From contig QZKN01000085.1 of assembly GCA_003598175.1 (NCBI GenBank), positions 62,001 through 126,000 of the forward strand: a stretch of DNA of 64,000 nucleotides, read 5' to 3'. Source of the DNA: Candidatus Omnitrophota bacterium (GTDB lineage Bacteria; Hinthialibacterota; Hinthialibacteria; Hinthialibacterales; Hinthialibacteraceae). Shown here piece after piece: positions 54,386-63,494 of this stretch. The notes under the pieces are model-generated. The model was not told where the DNA came from, did not search any database, and saw only the letters and a list, made by a program, of their open reading frames with translations. The translations under genes were made by a program, and so were the position numbers. Within the stretch, counting starts at the first letter, position 1, and each line of letters starts with the position of its first letter.

Positions 54386-55495
54386 ATGACGGCCGATGTC
54401 GCATTTGTGATCAGCGATTTGGGGAGCGGCGGCGCTCAGCGCGTTTTAACAACATTGGCGAATTCATGGGCGCGCGCCGGTCGTAAAATTTGTATCATCA
54501 CCTTCTCCACACCCGAAAACGATTTTTTCCCTCTCGAGCCAACCATTCACCGGATTGTGATTGATGGAATGAGCGCCTCCTCGAATCCTTTTTCCGCTGT
54601 TTTTTTTAATTTGAAAAGAATTATAAGAATAAGGCGGGCGATCAAGAAATCCGGCGCTCCCATTGTCGTGGGATTTGTTGGCTCAACCAATGTTTTAGTG
54701 ATTTTTGCCGCGATTGGCCTCCATCTGCGTGTGGTGATTTCAGAACGAAACGATCCCGCGCGGCAATCGCTGGGGACATTGTGGGATTTCCTGCGCCGGC
54801 ATGTATATCGTTACGCCGATGTCGTGACCGCCAATACGCGCGGCGCGTTGGAAACGTTAGCAAAGTTCGTTCCATCTGCCAAACTGGCGTTGGTTCCCAA
54901 CCTTTTATCCATCCCCGAATTGAATCAGGCCTCTCAAAAACGCTCAGCCCTACTCGCCGTGGGGCGCCTTTCTCATCAAAAAGCCTATGACATCTTGCTG
55001 GCTGCATTTGCTGAAGTTTCTTCCCATTTTCCCCATTGGCGTCTGGAGATCGTCGGCGAGGGGGAATTAAGAGAAAATTTGAAAGAGATGGCGAACCAGT
55101 TGGGCATCTCACAAAACGTAATCTGGCGCGGACATCAATCCAATCCGTTCGTTTTTTATCGAAAAACGGAAATCTTCGTACTGGCATCCCGCTATGAAGG
55201 GATGCCGAACGCCATGCTCGAAGCGATGGTTTGCGGGATGCCCGTGATTGTTACCGATGCTTCCCCCGGTCCGCTCGAATACGTGAAGCACGAAAAAACG
55301 GGCCTGGTCGTTCCTGTGGAAAATGTGCAACTTTTATCCGATGCGATGATGCGCTTGATTCGGGATACAGACTTGCGAAAGCGATTAGGGCAAGCCGGAA
55401 AGGAACGTGTTGCCGAATGTGAAATCCGTCATGGCTTGCCGGTGTGGGAACATGTGCTCGGTCTTCCGACAATATCCATATCAAAAATGGATTGA
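54386..55495 (+). CDS. GT4-family glycosyltransferase
   Basis: A 369-residue GT-B enzyme. The acceptor loop is LGSGGAQRVLTTLA, with the C-terminal motif RYEGMPNAMLEAMVCGMPVI (about 269-288) and SPGPLEYV. The ATG at 54386 is preferred, since the longer frame from 54344 overlaps the terminator hairpin. It lies downstream of the terminator, so it may rely on readthrough or its own promoter. It differs clearly from the GT4 gene at 50397. Confidence 0.85.
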   Translation: MTADVAFVISDLGSGGAQRVLTTLANSWARAGRKICIITFSTPENDFFPLEPTIHRIVIDGMSASSNPFSAVFFNLKRIIRIRRAIKKSGAPIVVGFVGSTNVLVIFAAIGLHLRVVISERNDPARQSLGTLWDFLRRHVYRYADVVTANTRGALETLAKFVPSAKLALVPNLLSIPELNQASQKRSALLAVGRLSHQKAYDILLAAFAEVSSHFPHWRLEIVGEGELRENLKEMANQLGISQNVIWRGHQSNPFVFYRKTEIFVLASRYEGMPNAMLEAMVCGMPVIVTDASPGPLEYVKHEKTGLVVPVENVQLLSDAMMRLIRDTDLRKRLGQAGKERVAECEIRHGLPVWEHVLGLPTISISKMD

Positions 55496-55789
55496 TTGCA
55501 ACACGCATTAATCTTATCAGTCGTTTGCCGGAACAAGTACCCGGTATCCTGCGTTGATCCCATAATTCCCTTCCTTCCTCAAATCTTGTCTTTCTAACAC
55601 AAATTAATCGCGATCCTGTTTTCATTTTAGCCCGGAGGTCTGTCCGAAATGGGAGAATGCTGTCCTGTTCGCTCGGATGTCTAGATTACTCGCAAAACCG
55701 GTTGTTGAATAAACCGGTCTGGCCTTTTGAAACGGTATTCGTGTGATAAAATTTAAGTATCCCGAAGTAATGAATAGGGGGCAATTTGC
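55496..55789. other. Intergenic stretch before cheY-like gene
   Basis: There is no gene. An inverted repeat ACCGGTT...AACCGGT at about 55697-55718 has no T-run, so it is more likely an operator or structural hairpin than a terminator. A TGTGATAAAAT stretch near 55742 could be a -10 for the receiver gene; the best -35 (TTGAAA at 55727) is too close. Confidence 0.4.
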
Positions 55790-56149
55790 ATGAGCACGAT
55801 CATGATTGTAGACGATGCCGCATTTATGAGGGCCACGTTGAAAGATATTTTGGTCAAAGCCGGTCATGAAGTCATATACGAAGCGCAAAATGGAAAAGAT
55901 GCGGTTAAAAATTATAAACGCTATCAACCGGATATCGTGACCATGGACATCACGATGCCGGAAATGAATGGCATTGAAGCGCTGAAACAACTGAAAGAAC
56001 TTGATCAAGAGGTAAAAGTCATCATGATCACTGCCGTTGGACAGCAGGCGAATGTGATGGAAGCGTTGCGATTGGGCGCGAAGGATTTTATCGTCAAACC
56101 GTTTCAGCCCGATCGCGTCAAGGAAGCGTTGATGATGAGTTTGGCCTAA
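55790..56149 (+). CDS. CheY-like single-domain response regulator
   Basis: A 119-residue receiver domain and nothing else. The acidic pair is DD (8-9), the phosphoacceptor Asp52 sits in VTMDITMPEMNG, the conserved Thr81 in MITAVG and Lys103 in IVKPF. It is intact and should be phosphorylated by a histidine kinase. It resembles chemotaxis CheY, but no chemotaxis or kinase gene is near, so the output partner is unknown. Confidence 0.9.
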   Translation: MSTIMIVDDAAFMRATLKDILVKAGHEVIYEAQNGKDAVKNYKRYQPDIVTMDITMPEMNGIEALKQLKELDQEVKVIMITAVGQQANVMEALRLGAKDFIVKPFQPDRVKEALMMSLA

Positions 56150-56693
56150 ACGCGGCGGATTCTTGATTTGTTGCGATATTCGTTTCCCGGAATTGTATCG
56201 GCCATATTCGCCGCTCGGTGTGCAATTGATGTTGCCTTCGTTTCACAACACGCAGCAGAAAAAAGGTTCCATCCATCCCCAAATCATGCCTCCCACCGCC
56301 CAGGCGCGGGCGGCGACGAATTAATTATTTGTTCATCTCGCTCAAAAATTCCTGCGCTCCACGCAGTTGGCAAAACCGTTTTATCACCCCTGACGGTCTC
56401 ATCGCGGACGAACTCAAACTGGATCGGCCGGGCGTGATGGTGAATCTCGTCGATACCACCAAATAATATTACGATGCGAGTCGTCCCTGCCGCACGGATT
56501 GCATCAACGGGAAATGGAACAGCGGCGAACTCGTTGAGGATCCGCGTTCGGAAAACCGTTGGCAACAACCGTCAATGTTATTGATCACACTACGAATCGA
56601 CGCGGATTGAATGTATCGTGAATAGAGATTGACGAGAAGTATGATCAGGGCGCACAATAGTGGAATCATGCCATCCTTTTTGGGAGAATGTTT
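56150..56693. other. 544-base region with decayed coding sequence
   Basis: There is no intact gene. The region holds one frame with coding-like composition broken by a stop (see the 56317-56610 entry). The last 80 bases lead into the DUF1680 gene, whose GGGAG site is at 56682. Confidence 0.45.
56317..56610 (+). pseudogene. Decayed ORF, one internal stop
   Basis: One frame reads NRFITPDGLIADELKLD, then VMVNLVDTTK, a TAA at 56464-56466, and then in the same frame YYDASRPCRTDCINGKWNSG and on to a TGA at 56608. The composition on both sides of the TAA looks like protein, so this may be a remnant with a point nonsense change. I do not recognise the family. It could also be a chance frame. Confidence 0.3.
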
Positions 56694-58655
56694 ATGAAAT
56701 CACGTTTTGTTTTTATTTCGATAGTGATGCTGATGAACTATTTTTCCTTTCATACCGTGTTTGCCAATAACACGAATTATCTCGTGAATCGCGAACCTCT
56801 TTTGCAGACTCAATTTGTCAGCCTGCCGCTGGGGGCAGTCAAACCGGCGGGATGGTTGAAGGATCAATTGACCATTCAAGCCGAGGGATTAACCGGACAT
56901 CTCGATGAATTCTGGCCTTCGCTGGCAAAATCCGCCTGGAAGGGCGATGAAGAAGGCGAGGCGTGGGAACGAGGCCCTTATTACTTGGATGGTTTGGTCC
57001 CTCTCGCCTATTTGTTGGAGGATCAGCGACTCATCGACAAAGCCAAAATCTATATCGAATGGATCCTGAACAGCGGGCAGCCGGATGGATGGTTTGGGCC
57101 GGCAAAAAATAAGGATCGCTGGCCATTGGCCGTGGCCATGAAAGTATTGACGCAATATCACGAAGCCGCCAACGACGCCCGCGTTCTTCCACTATTGAAA
57201 AATTATTTCACCTTCCTGAAAAACAATCCGCCCGACTGGCCGGATAAGGAATGGCGCGGCGTGCGCGCCATGGAAAATGCGGTTACAGCCTATTGGCTCT
57301 ATCGCCGAACCGGCGACCCGCTTATTTTGGATGTGGTGGATTCCATTTTCAACAATAGCTTCGATTGGACGAATTATTTCTCGAATTTCCCCTATCCTAC
57401 GGAGGTCTTAAAAAAAGGTATTCAATACGGCCACCCCAGCCACGTCGTCAATATCGCCATGGCGATCAAACACCCCGGCGTCTGGTACCAGCAATCGCGC
57501 GATGAAAAACATAAAAATGCCGTTGCCGCCGGATTGAAAAGTCTCGACCAGTATCATGGTCAGGTAACCGGCCGCTTTTCCGGCGACGAACACCTCGCCG
57601 GTTTGCGCCCGACGCAGGGCACGGAATTGTGCGGCGTGGTGGAGTTCATGTTTTCGTTGGAAAAACTGATCGAAGCGCTCGGCGATCCCCGATTGGCGGA
57701 CCGGTTGGAATTGCTTGCCTACAACGCCAATCCCGGAACCTGCACGCCCGATTATTGGGCGCATCAATACGATCAGCAGGCCAATCAGGTTCTCTGCACC
57801 ATCGACAAGCGGGAATGGAGCACGAACAGCGATACATCCAACATCTACGGCCTGGAGCCGAATTTTGGCTGCTGCACGGCGAATATGCATCAGGGTTGGC
57901 CAAAATTCGTCTCGCACATGTGGATGGCCACGCAGGATAATGGCCTTGCCGCCATTTGTTACGGCCCCAGCCAGGTGAAAGCAAAAGTGGCAAATGGCGT
58001 GAACGTGACAATTCTTGAAGAAACCGAGTATCCCTTCGACGGACGTATTCATTTAACCGTGCAGCTCGATCAACCGGTGAATTTCAGCCTGTATCTGCGC
58101 GTGCCGGCTTGGGCGGATGGAGCGACGTTGAACGTGAGTGGCAAGAAAATGCCCGTCGATGCCGGCACGTTCGCCGCCGTGACGCGCCTATGGAAAGCCG
58201 GCGACTCCATCGAGTTGAATTTGCCGATGAAAATCCGAACCGAAACCCGCTACAACAACGCCGTTTCCATAATACGCGGACCCATTTATTATTCCCTCAA
58301 AATCGGAGAACAGTTTGAAGCCATCAAAAAATATCATGAAACGCTGCCGGTCACGGATTGGGCGGTGTATCCCACTACAAAATGGAACTACGGGTTGATC
58401 CTCGATCGAGAAAATCCGGAAAACTCGCTCACCGTGCAGACGAACCTGATCAGCAAGATTCCCTTCGAGCACGATAACGTTCCGGTGGTATTGAAAGCGA
58501 AGGGAAAATTGATTCCCCCATGGACTCTCGTAAACAATTCCGCCGGAGAAACGCCGGCAAGTCCCGTAGTCTCGGATCAACCGGCTGAGGATTTGGAATT
58601 GATCCCTTACGGCTGCACACGTTTGCGGATTACGGAATTTCCGGTGGTGGAGTGA
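56694..58655 (+). CDS. Secreted DUF1680/GH127-like glycosidase
   Basis: A 653-residue exported protein with a Sec signal peptide (residues 1-25). The (alpha/alpha)6 barrel shows family marks: GTELCGVVEF (the E-x-C zinc pair, about 306-315) and FGCCTANMHQGWPKF (about 388-402), matching the Cys-rich zinc/nucleophile site of beta-L-arabinofuranosidases. A C-terminal beta-sandwich follows. The start is set at 56694 because GGGAG at 56682 is correctly spaced to it and not to the ATG at 56688. It probably degrades plant or algal glycans. Confidence 0.87.
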   Translation: MKSRFVFISIVMLMNYFSFHTVFANNTNYLVNREPLLQTQFVSLPLGAVKPAGWLKDQLTIQAEGLTGHLDEFWPSLAKSAWKGDEEGEAWERGPYYLDGLVPLAYLLEDQRLIDKAKIYIEWILNSGQPDGWFGPAKNKDRWPLAVAMKVLTQYHEAANDARVLPLLKNYFTFLKNNPPDWPDKEWRGVRAMENAVTAYWLYRRTGDPLILDVVDSIFNNSFDWTNYFSNFPYPTEVLKKGIQYGHPSHVVNIAMAIKHPGVWYQQSRDEKHKNAVAAGLKSLDQYHGQVTGRFSGDEHLAGLRPTQGTELCGVVEFMFSLEKLIEALGDPRLADRLELLAYNANPGTCTPDYWAHQYDQQANQVLCTIDKREWSTNSDTSNIYGLEPNFGCCTANMHQGWPKFVSHMWMATQDNGLAAICYGPSQVKAKVANGVNVTILEETEYPFDGRIHLTVQLDQPVNFSLYLRVPAWADGATLNVSGKKMPVDAGTFAAVTRLWKAGDSIELNLPMKIRTETRYNNAVSIIRGPIYYSLKIGEQFEAIKKYHETLPVTDWAVYPTTKWNYGLILDRENPENSLTVQTNLISKIPFEHDNVPVVLKAKGKLIPPWTLVNNSAGETPASPVVSDQPAEDLELIPYGCTRLRITEFPVVE

Positions 58656-58702
58656 TGCTTTTTTTCAACATTGAAAACAGAAAGTAGGATAGAATTTGAT
58701 GT

Positions 58703-58736
58703 ATCCTGTCTAGCATGTGTAATTGTTTGACAGGAT
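58703..58736. promoter_or_regulatory. Perfect 8-bp inverted repeat upstream of BrnT
   Basis: ATCCTGTC at 58703-58710 and GACAGGAT at 58729-58736 are exact reverse complements 18 bases apart. They end 17 bases before the brnT start. This fits an autoregulatory operator for the BrnA antitoxin or a BrnTA complex. Confidence 0.5.
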
Positions 58737-58753
58737 GATTAAATAGAAAAAAG

Positions 58754-59059
58754 GTGGATGAGGATTCGAAATTGAATCTTTATGAAGTCATATGGAAAGA
58801 AGAATTCGTTGAAAAAATCGCAGCAAAGCATGGTGTTACCTGCGATGAAGTTGAAGAAGTGTTATTCTCACGACCTCATGTGTGTTTGATCGAGAAGGGA
58901 CATGTGAAAGGTGAAAATTTATACGTAGCTTATGGACAAACCCAGGCGGGAAGATATTTGGTTGTATTCTTTGTATGTAAACAAAGAATAAGGGCTTTAC
59001 CAATTTCAGCCCGCAACATGACCAAAGCAGAACAAAGGTACTATAATGCACAAAAGTGA
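58754..59059 (+). CDS. brnT: BrnT-type toxin
   Basis: A 101-residue protein fitting BrnT (RelE-like RNase toxin): WKEEFVEKIAAKHGVTCDEV (about 14-33) opening and ISARNMTKAEQRYY (about 84-97) closing, with the central hydrophobic strand YLVVFFVC. The start is a GTG at 58754; a TTG at 58772 preceded by GAGGA is an alternative that gives the usual family N-terminus. It overlaps the antitoxin gene by 14 bases, toxin first, the usual BrnTA order. Confidence 0.78.
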   Translation: MDEDSKLNLYEVIWKEEFVEKIAAKHGVTCDEVEEVLFSRPHVCLIEKGHVKGENLYVAYGQTQAGRYLVVFFVCKQRIRALPISARNMTKAEQRYYNAQK

Positions 59060-59315
59060 ACCAACCGATCCAATACCGGAAACGTTTACCGGTTATGAAG
59101 AAGCGGCGGAGTTTTGGGATTCGCATGATACGACGGATTATCCCGATGCGTTCCGCACAATAGAAGTAGTGAGTGAATTCAGGCAACGTAGTTATGAGAT
59201 TGAAATTGATGCCGATGTGATTGCGACGCTTCGCACGCATGCCCGTCGAAAAGGGATTTCACCGACGCACTTGGCAAACGATCTTCTACGGCGGCAACTC
59301 ACCTCGATAAAATGA
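59046..59315 (+). CDS. brnA: BrnA/CopG-type antitoxin
   Basis: An 89-residue protein. FTGYEEAAEFWDSHDTTDY (about 14-32) is a familiar BrnA-type toxin-binding leader. The C-terminal half (EIDADVIATLRTHARRKGIS, then HLANDLLRRQL) is ribbon-helix-helix-like and may bind DNA. It overlaps the toxin gene and follows the inverted repeat that is the likely operator. Confidence 0.78.
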   Translation: MHKSEPTDPIPETFTGYEEAAEFWDSHDTTDYPDAFRTIEVVSEFRQRSYEIEIDADVIATLRTHARRKGISPTHLANDLLRRQLTSIK

Positions 59316-59375
59316 ATCGTTGAATTGGAAGATTACTGAAATAATATAACATAAAAGATGAGCAATGGATGATCA

Positions 59376-59594
59376 ATGAAAGATTATTACATCGATATTT
59401 TTTATAGTGTGGATGACGGGGGATATATCGCCGATATCCCTGACCTTGCTTACTGCTCCGCTTTTGGAGAGACGCCCGAAGAAGCTCTGAAAGAAGTATT
59501 GATCGCAAAGGAAACCTGGTTGGAAACCGCCAAAGCGGAGAATCGTGTCATTCCGGAGCCGATGTATCAACCGATTTACTATAAAATGGCTTGA
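59376..59594 (+). CDS. Orphan HicB-like antitoxin
   Basis: A 72-residue HicB-fold protein: IDIFYSVDDGGYIADIPD (about 6-23), SAFGETPEEALKEVLIA. No HicA gene is on either side, so it is a solitary HicB or the remnant of a pair. It lacks the extra C-terminal DNA-binding domain of some HicBs. It is 61 bases after brnA. Confidence 0.8.
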   Translation: MKDYYIDIFYSVDDGGYIADIPDLAYCSAFGETPEEALKEVLIAKETWLETAKAENRVIPEPMYQPIYYKMA

Positions 59595-59951
59595 AATCGG
59601 CTCCCAATTCGTAAGAGCATCGTATTCGGTTCACGAGCCCGAAGGAGCGCCACGCCGGATTTCGATATGGATGTTTTGGCGCTGTTGGATTGGACGTCTT
59701 TCGAATAATGGAAATCAAGTAGATGTAGGGTGAACTCAAACCGCGCCGTTTGCGGTTTAGCCCACCACTGATTCTTGCCCTTGTCAGCAGACGGTTGTAA
59801 TATTTTATAACAATGAGAGATAGAATGACAAAAATAATTTCTCAAGATACTCAAAAAGTATGGGATCCTAATTTTATCGACAACGCGGATGAATCATAAG
59901 TAAAATTATAAGATTTTAAAATTAACCAAGAAATAGAAGAAAGGAATAATA
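59595..59951. other. 357-base intergenic region
   Basis: It contains a hairpin at 59728-59766 (GGGTG...AAACCGC, loop, GCGGTTT...CCACC). It also has a possible 28-residue ORF at 59813-59899 (MRDRMTKIISQDTQ start), too short and isolated to call. AAGAAAGGAATAA precedes the next gene. Confidence 0.45.
59728..59766. repeat. Inverted repeat, AAACCGC/GCGGTTT
   Basis: Arms AAACCGC and GCGGTTT pair around a 7-base loop, extended by GGGTG and CCACC outside with a small mismatch. No T-run follows, so it is not a typical terminator. It may be a dispersed short repeat. Confidence 0.4.
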
Positions 59952-61172
59952 ATGAGAAATGATAGTGGAGTTTCACGCAGAACTTTTTTGAGAACGAGTG
60001 TTGTTGCCGCATCTGCAGGACTGACGGCTTCAGTGGCTGTTGCAGAGAAGAGCGACATACCAAATGGCGCGAAAGACTCTGTCCTGACATCAACCTACAA
60101 ATCATACTCAGGTCATGATGTGACGTCCGATGCCGTCCATGCTGGAGAAGATAGCGACAGTTCATCCTATCCAATATACCAGGGAACTACGAACCAAGGT
60201 CGTTATTCTCGCGATAGTAATCCGACGATTGACTCGGTTGAGGTTAAACTCAAAGAACTTGAGGGCGCCGAGCACGGTGTTGCAGCAGCCTCTGGCATGG
60301 CCGCTATCAGCCAGACTTTGCTCACATTCCTTAAGCAGGATTCCCGAATGGTGTACCATCGTTGCGTTTATGATGGAACAATTGGATTGGTGGATTCGGT
60401 CCTGACACCGAGTGGTATCGACTGTGTTTCTATCGATATGACCAATCTGACTCAACTGAAAACGGCCCTGTCAAAGAAGACCGATGTAGTGTATTTCGAA
60501 GTCCATAGCAATCCGACTTTGGATGTCGTTGACGTGCCTGCGGCCGTGAAATTAGCGAAGGATGCGGGGGCTATGGTTATTGTAGATAATACATGGCTTA
60601 CGCCCTACCTGATTCAACCTATTGCACTGGGGGCTGACATCGTAATCCACAGCGCTACAAAGTACATGATGGGCCACGGTAACGGTCTTGCTGGAATTGC
60701 ATGCGGTCCGCGAGAACTACTCCAGCGGGTACACCAAACACGCATGTATGTTGGCGGCATTATGGCGCCGTTTAACGCATTCCTTCTTCACCAAGGCTTG
60801 AAGACGTTGCCCATGAGAATGGAACGGCATTGCGCCAATGCTAAAAGAGTAGCTGAATTCCTGAACGATCATCCAAAAATCAAGCGCGTCCATTATCCCG
60901 GCCTTCCAAATGATCCAGGGCACGCCGTTGCTAGCAAACAACTTAACGGTTTCGGAGGGATGCTGGGATTTGAAACCAAAGAAAAATTGGGATTGAAAGT
61001 AGAACTCTGTAAGAAATGGGTGAGCCTGGGAGACGTGGAGACATTAGTTGTCAGATGGCCCGGTAGGGATGATCGGAGAGGGATACCGGATAACTACTGG
61101 CGAATGTCCGTTGGAATCGAAGATTCAGACGATATCATCAATGATTTGAAACAAGCGCTAGACAAAGCCTAG
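59952..61172 (+). CDS. Tat-exported Cys/Met-metabolism PLP enzyme
   Basis: A 406-residue transsulfuration-family enzyme (methionine gamma-lyase, cystathionine gamma-synthase/lyase type). The Schiff-base lysine is in HSATKYMMGHG (about 235-245). AAASGMAAISQTL binds the PLP phosphate, and VIVDNTWLTPYLIQP gives the ring aspartate. Unusually, it opens with a twin-arginine leader, SRRTFLRTSVVAASAGLTAS (about 8-27), so it should be exported folded with PLP bound. Substrate is unknown. It sits between toxin-antitoxin pairs. Confidence 0.85.
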   Translation: MRNDSGVSRRTFLRTSVVAASAGLTASVAVAEKSDIPNGAKDSVLTSTYKSYSGHDVTSDAVHAGEDSDSSSYPIYQGTTNQGRYSRDSNPTIDSVEVKLKELEGAEHGVAAASGMAAISQTLLTFLKQDSRMVYHRCVYDGTIGLVDSVLTPSGIDCVSIDMTNLTQLKTALSKKTDVVYFEVHSNPTLDVVDVPAAVKLAKDAGAMVIVDNTWLTPYLIQPIALGADIVIHSATKYMMGHGNGLAGIACGPRELLQRVHQTRMYVGGIMAPFNAFLLHQGLKTLPMRMERHCANAKRVAEFLNDHPKIKRVHYPGLPNDPGHAVASKQLNGFGGMLGFETKEKLGLKVELCKKWVSLGDVETLVVRWPGRDDRRGIPDNYWRMSVGIEDSDDIINDLKQALDKA

Positions 61173-61336
61173 CAAGATGCGTGAAGTCTTTTGCCCAATT
61201 AACTCATGAATCCATGAAGACGGATAAGTACTATGTGGTTAAAGTGTCATTGATCCAAAACACCAAACCTTCTTGTTGATCACATATAGATGCGGAGTGA
61301 ACCTTGACTGGATACGCCAATGGCGTACCATGCATC

Positions 61337-61627
61337 ATGTTTTTCATCGAAACCTCCATTTTTACGAAGGAAATTCAAAGCCTGATAGCGGATGATGATT
61401 ATCGGATGCTCCAAACTTCATTGATGTTTCGTCCGGATGCAGGAAGTTTGATCAGAGGAAGTGGAGGTTTGCGAAAAATACGTTGGAATCTTTGTGGTAA
61501 GAGGAAAAGAGGCGCTTTGCGAGTGATTTATTATTGGATCCCTCCTTCCACTATTTACATGCTTTTACCCTACAAGAAAACCGCACAAGAAGTTTTGACG
61601 CCGGAACAGCGGAAGATACTCCGGTGA
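61337..61627 (+). CDS. higB: RelE/HigB-type toxin
   Basis: A 96-residue protein of the RelE superfamily: SGGLRKIRWNLCGKRKRGAL (about 42-61) then RVIYYWIPPSTIYMLLPYKK, the RelE core with basic catalytic surface. The ATG at 61337 gives the usual MFFIETSIF start, better than a TTG at 61304. The antitoxin gene follows after 20 bases, toxin first as in HigBA. Confidence 0.82.
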   Translation: MFFIETSIFTKEIQSLIADDDYRMLQTSLMFRPDAGSLIRGSGGLRKIRWNLCGKRKRGALRVIYYWIPPSTIYMLLPYKKTAQEVLTPEQRKILR

Positions 61628-61647
61628 ATGGTAAAGGAATTATTAAA

Positions 61648-61938
61648 ATGAAGAAAGACCATTTTGAAAAACTCGTCGCAAGTATTCAAGAAGCCGGAGA
61701 AATAAAAGCCGGACGCAAAGCGCCAGGCCGCGTGTTTGAAATCAAGCCCCCGGATATCAAACTGGTGCGTGAGAAACTCAATGTCTCTCAAAATGAATTC
61801 GCTCTCATGATCGGAGTCAGTGTTCGGACCTTGCAGAACTGGGAACAAGGCAGAAGAAAACCGGAAGGACCCGCACAGGCTTTATTGCGCATTGCATCGA
61901 AGAATCCCCAAACGATTCTTGATGCCTTGGAATCGTAG
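61648..61938 (+). CDS. higA: HigA-type HTH antitoxin
   Basis: A 96-residue XRE-family DNA-binding antitoxin. The helix-turn-helix is VREKLNVSQNEFALMIGVSV followed by RTLQNWEQGRRKPEGPA (about 42-78). AAAGGAA lies at proper distance before the ATG at 61648; a GTG at 61624 overlapping the toxin stop is an alternative. It binds HigB and represses the pair. Confidence 0.82.
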   Translation: MKKDHFEKLVASIQEAGEIKAGRKAPGRVFEIKPPDIKLVREKLNVSQNEFALMIGVSVRTLQNWEQGRRKPEGPAQALLRIASKNPQTILDALES

Positions 61939-62147
61939 AGCGATTGTGTTTATTTAATCCATCGTAAAATGGATTGAATTAAATTCAAGAGTATTGAATT
62001 TCGTGGCGGCGTCATTAGCTTGTTCATGATTGGAGGAATGCCAAAAAAGAATTTTATAACGTGAAAGAGTCAAGTCGTATAGATTGGAATTAAAAAAAGA
62101 CTTATTCATGCAGGACTTACATTTTGAAATCAACAAGGAGAATCGAT

Positions 62148-63494
62148 ATGGATCGCAGAAGTTTCCTTCAGGCCGGCGCAGCCGGGTTGGCGTTGTCGGC
62201 GATCGGCGGTCATGCCGCCGAATTCGCGGATAGAAAAAAACGGTACGGCTTGATCGGCTGTGGTTGGTATGGAAAAAGCGCACTGTTCCGCATGTTGCAG
62301 ATCGCGCCGGTCGAGGTCGTGGCATTGTGCGACGTGGACAGCCGCATGGCGGCCGAAGCGGCGGAAATGGTGGCCGAACGGCAGGTTTCCAGGATAAAAC
62401 CGCGCATATATGGCGACTACCGCGAAATGCTCAAGCAAGAACAATTCGACATCGTGCAGGTGTCCACGCCCGATCATTGGCACTGCCTGCCCATGATCGA
62501 AGCCGTCAAGGCCGGCGCGGATGTGTACGTCGAGAAACCCATCAGCGTCGATGTGGTCGAAGGCCAGTCCATGCTCGCCGCCGCCCGCAAATACAACCGC
62601 GTGGTGCAGGTCAACATGCAGCGCCGCAGCACGCCGCATCTCATCGAAGCCCGCGATACCATCATCAAGGAAGGTAAACTCGGCAAAATCGGAATGGTGG
62701 AAATGTACTGCTATTATCATATGCGCAATCGCCGCAATCCCCCCGACGCCGAACCGCCCGAACACCTCGATTACGAAATGTGGACCGGTCCTGCGCCCAT
62801 GCGTCCTTACAATGAAATCTGCCACCCGCGCGGCTGGCGCGCCTTTATGGAATACGGCAACGGCATCGTCGGCGATATGTGCGTGCACATGTACGATATG
62901 GTCCGTTGGTTGCTCGATCTCGGCTGGCCGCAACGCATCAGCTCGTCCGGCGGCATCTTTATCGATCCGAATAGCAAAGCCAACATATCCGACACACAAT
63001 CCGCCATCTTCCATCACGATGGATTGGATGTCGTTTGGCAGCATCGAACCTGGGGCAGCACGCCCGATCCCCAATATCCGTGGGGCGCCACCATTTACGG
63101 CGACAAAGGCACGTTGAAGGCAAGCGTAATGGGCTACGATTTCATCCCGCAGGGCAGGGGAGAAGCGATTCACAAAGACGTGACGTACGAATACGAGCAG
63201 TTTCCCGAAGACCGCACGGAAAAGGATCTCGAACGCCACGTCGCCCCCGCGATCCGTTATCACATGAAAAATTTCCTCGCCTGCATCGAAAACCGCAGCC
63301 GCCCGGTGTCCGACATCGAGGAAGGCTACATTACCGGCGCCAGCTGCATCCTTGCCAACCTCGCCATGAAAACCGGCCGAACTCTCGTTTACGATCCGGT
63401 TGTGGGACAGATTGTGGGAGATGAGGAAGCGAACCGGCTTTTACGACGACCTTATCGAGAACCGTGGGTGCACCCGGATCCGAATAGTGTCTGA
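62148..63494 (+). CDS. Tat-exported Gfo/Idh/MocA oxidoreductase
   Basis: A 448-residue secreted sugar oxidoreductase-like protein. The twin-arginine leader MDRRSFLQAGAAGLALSAIG is followed by the Rossmann loop LIGCGWYGKSA (about 33-43) and EKP at 129-131. AAGGAG lies 6 bases before the ATG at 62148; the earlier ATG at 62124 is not used. Such exported Gfo/Idh/MocA proteins are abundant in Planctomycetes-like bacteria and may use a tightly bound cofactor on extracellular sugars. Confidence 0.87.
   Translation: MDRRSFLQAGAAGLALSAIGGHAAEFADRKKRYGLIGCGWYGKSALFRMLQIAPVEVVALCDVDSRMAAEAAEMVAERQVSRIKPRIYGDYREMLKQEQFDIVQVSTPDHWHCLPMIEAVKAGADVYVEKPISVDVVEGQSMLAAARKYNRVVQVNMQRRSTPHLIEARDTIIKEGKLGKIGMVEMYCYYHMRNRRNPPDAEPPEHLDYEMWTGPAPMRPYNEICHPRGWRAFMEYGNGIVGDMCVHMYDMVRWLLDLGWPQRISSSGGIFIDPNSKANISDTQSAIFHHDGLDVVWQHRTWGSTPDPQYPWGATIYGDKGTLKASVMGYDFIPQGRGEAIHKDVTYEYEQFPEDRTEKDLERHVAPAIRYHMKNFLACIENRSRPVSDIEEGYITGASCILANLAMKTGRTLVYDPVVGQIVGDEEANRLLRRPYREPWVHPDPNSV

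Noticed and set aside
59813..59899. 28-residue ORF
   Set aside because: Too short, with no ribosome site or recognisable motif.
62130..63263. 377-residue open frame on the minus strand
   Set aside because: It is exactly antisense to the Tat-exported Gfo/Idh/MocA gene, which has a ribosome site, leader and motifs. The His/Ala-rich antisense product is a composition effect.
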